From Spirochaetia bacterium UBA5368 (GTDB lineage Bacteria > Spirochaetota > UBA4802 > UBA5368): a stretch of 5,349 nt of DNA. The notes beneath the pieces are model-generated. The model was given only the letters and a program-made list of their open reading frames with translations, did not search any database and had not been told where the DNA came from. Shown piece by piece: positions 4,325 to 5,349 of the stretch; positions within the stretch are counted from its first letter, which is position 1; every line of letters starts with the position of its first letter. The stretch spans positions 1,752 to 7,100 of the forward strand of contig DHPI01000035.1 of assembly GCA_002407865.1 (NCBI GenBank), written 5' to 3'. A program made the translations under genes and the position numbers.

Positions 4325-5349
4325 TCACGATATGTGCTCAAACGCTTTTTCGATAATCGCGCTTTCAGGCGGCGCGGTGAAGACGCTCACGGCCGGCACA
4401 ACAAAGAAAGGAACAATCATCGCGATACACGACGCTATCGGCGACCGGGCGGGGCCGAGCACAAAAAAAAGCGCGATGCCGAGCCCAAGGCCGGTCAGCA
4501 TGCCCGCGGCCGCGCCCGCTCGCGTGGTTCGTTTCCAGAACAGGCCATACACGTACGGCGCCATGAACGATCCGGCTATCACGCCCCACGAGAGCGACAT
4601 GAGTGTCACGATAATGGCAAATTCGTACCGCGCAATAAAGTACGAAATTACTATAAAAACTCCGCTGAGAAAACGCATCATGGCAAGCGAGTTTTCTTTT
4701 GATATTTCAGGATTGATGTGCCCCTTGTACATATCGATCGCGACGGACGACGACGAAACGAGCACAAGCGACGACAGGGTCGACATAGACGCGGAGAGGA
4801 CGAGCAACAGTATAATCGCCATGAGCCATTCGGGAAGGTGCGCGGTAAGCAGTCCGGGCACAATCCTGTCGAACGCGGGTATCCCATTCACACACGGCAC
4901 CGCGTCATAAAAGAAATGCGACATCACCCCCGTGAAATACGCGGCAAAGGTAATGATAAGCGAGAATATCGTCGTGGCGATCGCCGCTTTTACTATGACG
5001 TTTTCGTTTTTCACGGCGTAAAATTTCTGCACCATCTGCGGCATCCCCCACGTGCCGAACGACGTCATGAAGACGAGCGCGCCGAGCATTATATAATTCG
5101 AGGCGGGAAAATCCGGCACATGCTGTGGAAACTTATCGCCGATAACCGAAAGCATGTTTGAAAGACCGCCGCCTTTGCCGACCAGCACCGTGACCATCAA
5201 TATGGAGCCGACAATCATAATCATGCCCTGAACAAAATCCGCGAGCGTCACCGCGAAATAGCCGCCCATTACAAGATAGATTCCCGTAATGGCGATCATG
5301 ATGAGAAGAGCAACGTCATACGAAATATTAAAATTCGCCTCGAAGAGAT
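4325..5349 (-). CDS. sodium:solute symporter, SSS (SLC5/PutP) family, 5' end outside window
   Basis: The frame remains open to the right edge, so only about the last 340 residues are seen; family members usually have 450-550. This inner-membrane carrier imports a solute together with Na+. Visible are many hydrophobic segments, the GGYFAVTLADFVQG motif (about 5225-5266) typical of an early SSS helix, the FGTWGMPQMVQKFYA loop, and SASMSTLSS followed by VSSSS and AIDMYK (about 4726-4795), which corresponds to the helix whose Ser/Thr residues bind Na+ in PutP. Later come the WGVIAGSFMAPYVYGLFWKR and AGMLTG stretches. The sequence before the internal ATG at 5299 continues the same helix pattern, so that ATG is not the start. 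The substrate is not determinable here. The receiver-like gene follows 84 bases downstream, possibly in one operon. Confidence 0.93.
   Translation of the reverse strand, partial: LFEANFNISYDVALLIMIAITGIYLVMGGYFAVTLADFVQGMIMIVGSILMVTVLVGKGGGLSNMLSVIGDKFPQHVPDFPASNYIMLGALVFMTSFGTWGMPQMVQKFYAVKNENVIVKAAIATTIFSLIITFAAYFTGVMSHFFYDAVPCVNGIPAFDRIVPGLLTAHLPEWLMAIILLLVLSASMSTLSSLVLVSSSSVAIDMYKGHINPEISKENSLAMMRFLSGVFIVISYFIARYEFAIIVTLMSLSWGVIAGSFMAPYVYGLFWKRTTRAGAAAGMLTGLGLGIALFFVLGPARSPIASCIAMIVPFFVVPAVSVFTAPPESAIIEKAFEHIS

Noticed and set aside
4332..4910. A 192-residue plus-strand reading frame
   Set aside because: It lies wholly antisense to the symporter gene, whose family assignment is secure.

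Overview
The window carries five confident protein genes, one confident small zinc-ribbon gene, one tRNA gene and one transporter cut by the right edge, plus several regulatory candidates. The organism looks like a Gram-negative-type bacterium: there is a lipoprotein with a clean lipobox, a Sec-exported multiheme cytochrome, and a tRNA gene without an encoded CCA. Base composition is uneven: the first ~190 bases are very AT-rich, the middle is moderate, and the right half is GC-richer. A spirochaete or a deltaproteobacterium-like lineage would fit the gene mix, but no single gene fixes the taxonomy.

Left part (1-720): an AT-rich intergenic stretch leads into a promoter whose -10 region lies inside a perfect 23-base palindrome. 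This promoter drives a 40-residue zinc-ribbon protein (187-309) whose cysteine pattern matches the C-terminal tail of the B12-dependent class II ribonucleotide reductase NrdJ. About 325 bases follow without a confident gene; they hold one weak small ORF with a good ribosome binding site. The stretch ends in a large-loop hairpin that can terminate transcription from both sides.

Middle, minus strand (721-2458, transcribed right to left): a small protein with two MshEN-like (type II secretion ATPase N-terminal) motifs and a FliM-like acidic tail motif, then a hotdog-fold thioesterase of the PaaI type, then tRNA-Leu(CAA), then a DUF2271-like lipoprotein. Spacing allows partial co-transcription.

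Divergent hub (2459-2664): back-to-back promoters for the MshEN-like gene (minus) and a tetraheme c554-type cytochrome (plus). An inverted repeat sits in the spacer of the plus promoter and a hairpin in the minus leader.

Right part: the cytochrome gene (2665-3267) converges on, and overlaps by 44 bp, a minus-strand gene for a protein with two degenerate CheY-like receiver domains and an unassigned C-terminal region. Upstream of that gene, on the same strand, is a sodium:solute symporter whose 5' end lies beyond the window. No mobile element, CRISPR array or complete known multi-gene system is visible. The most unusual items are the free-standing NrdJ-tail-like zinc ribbon with its palindromic promoter and the small MshEN/FliM-motif protein.
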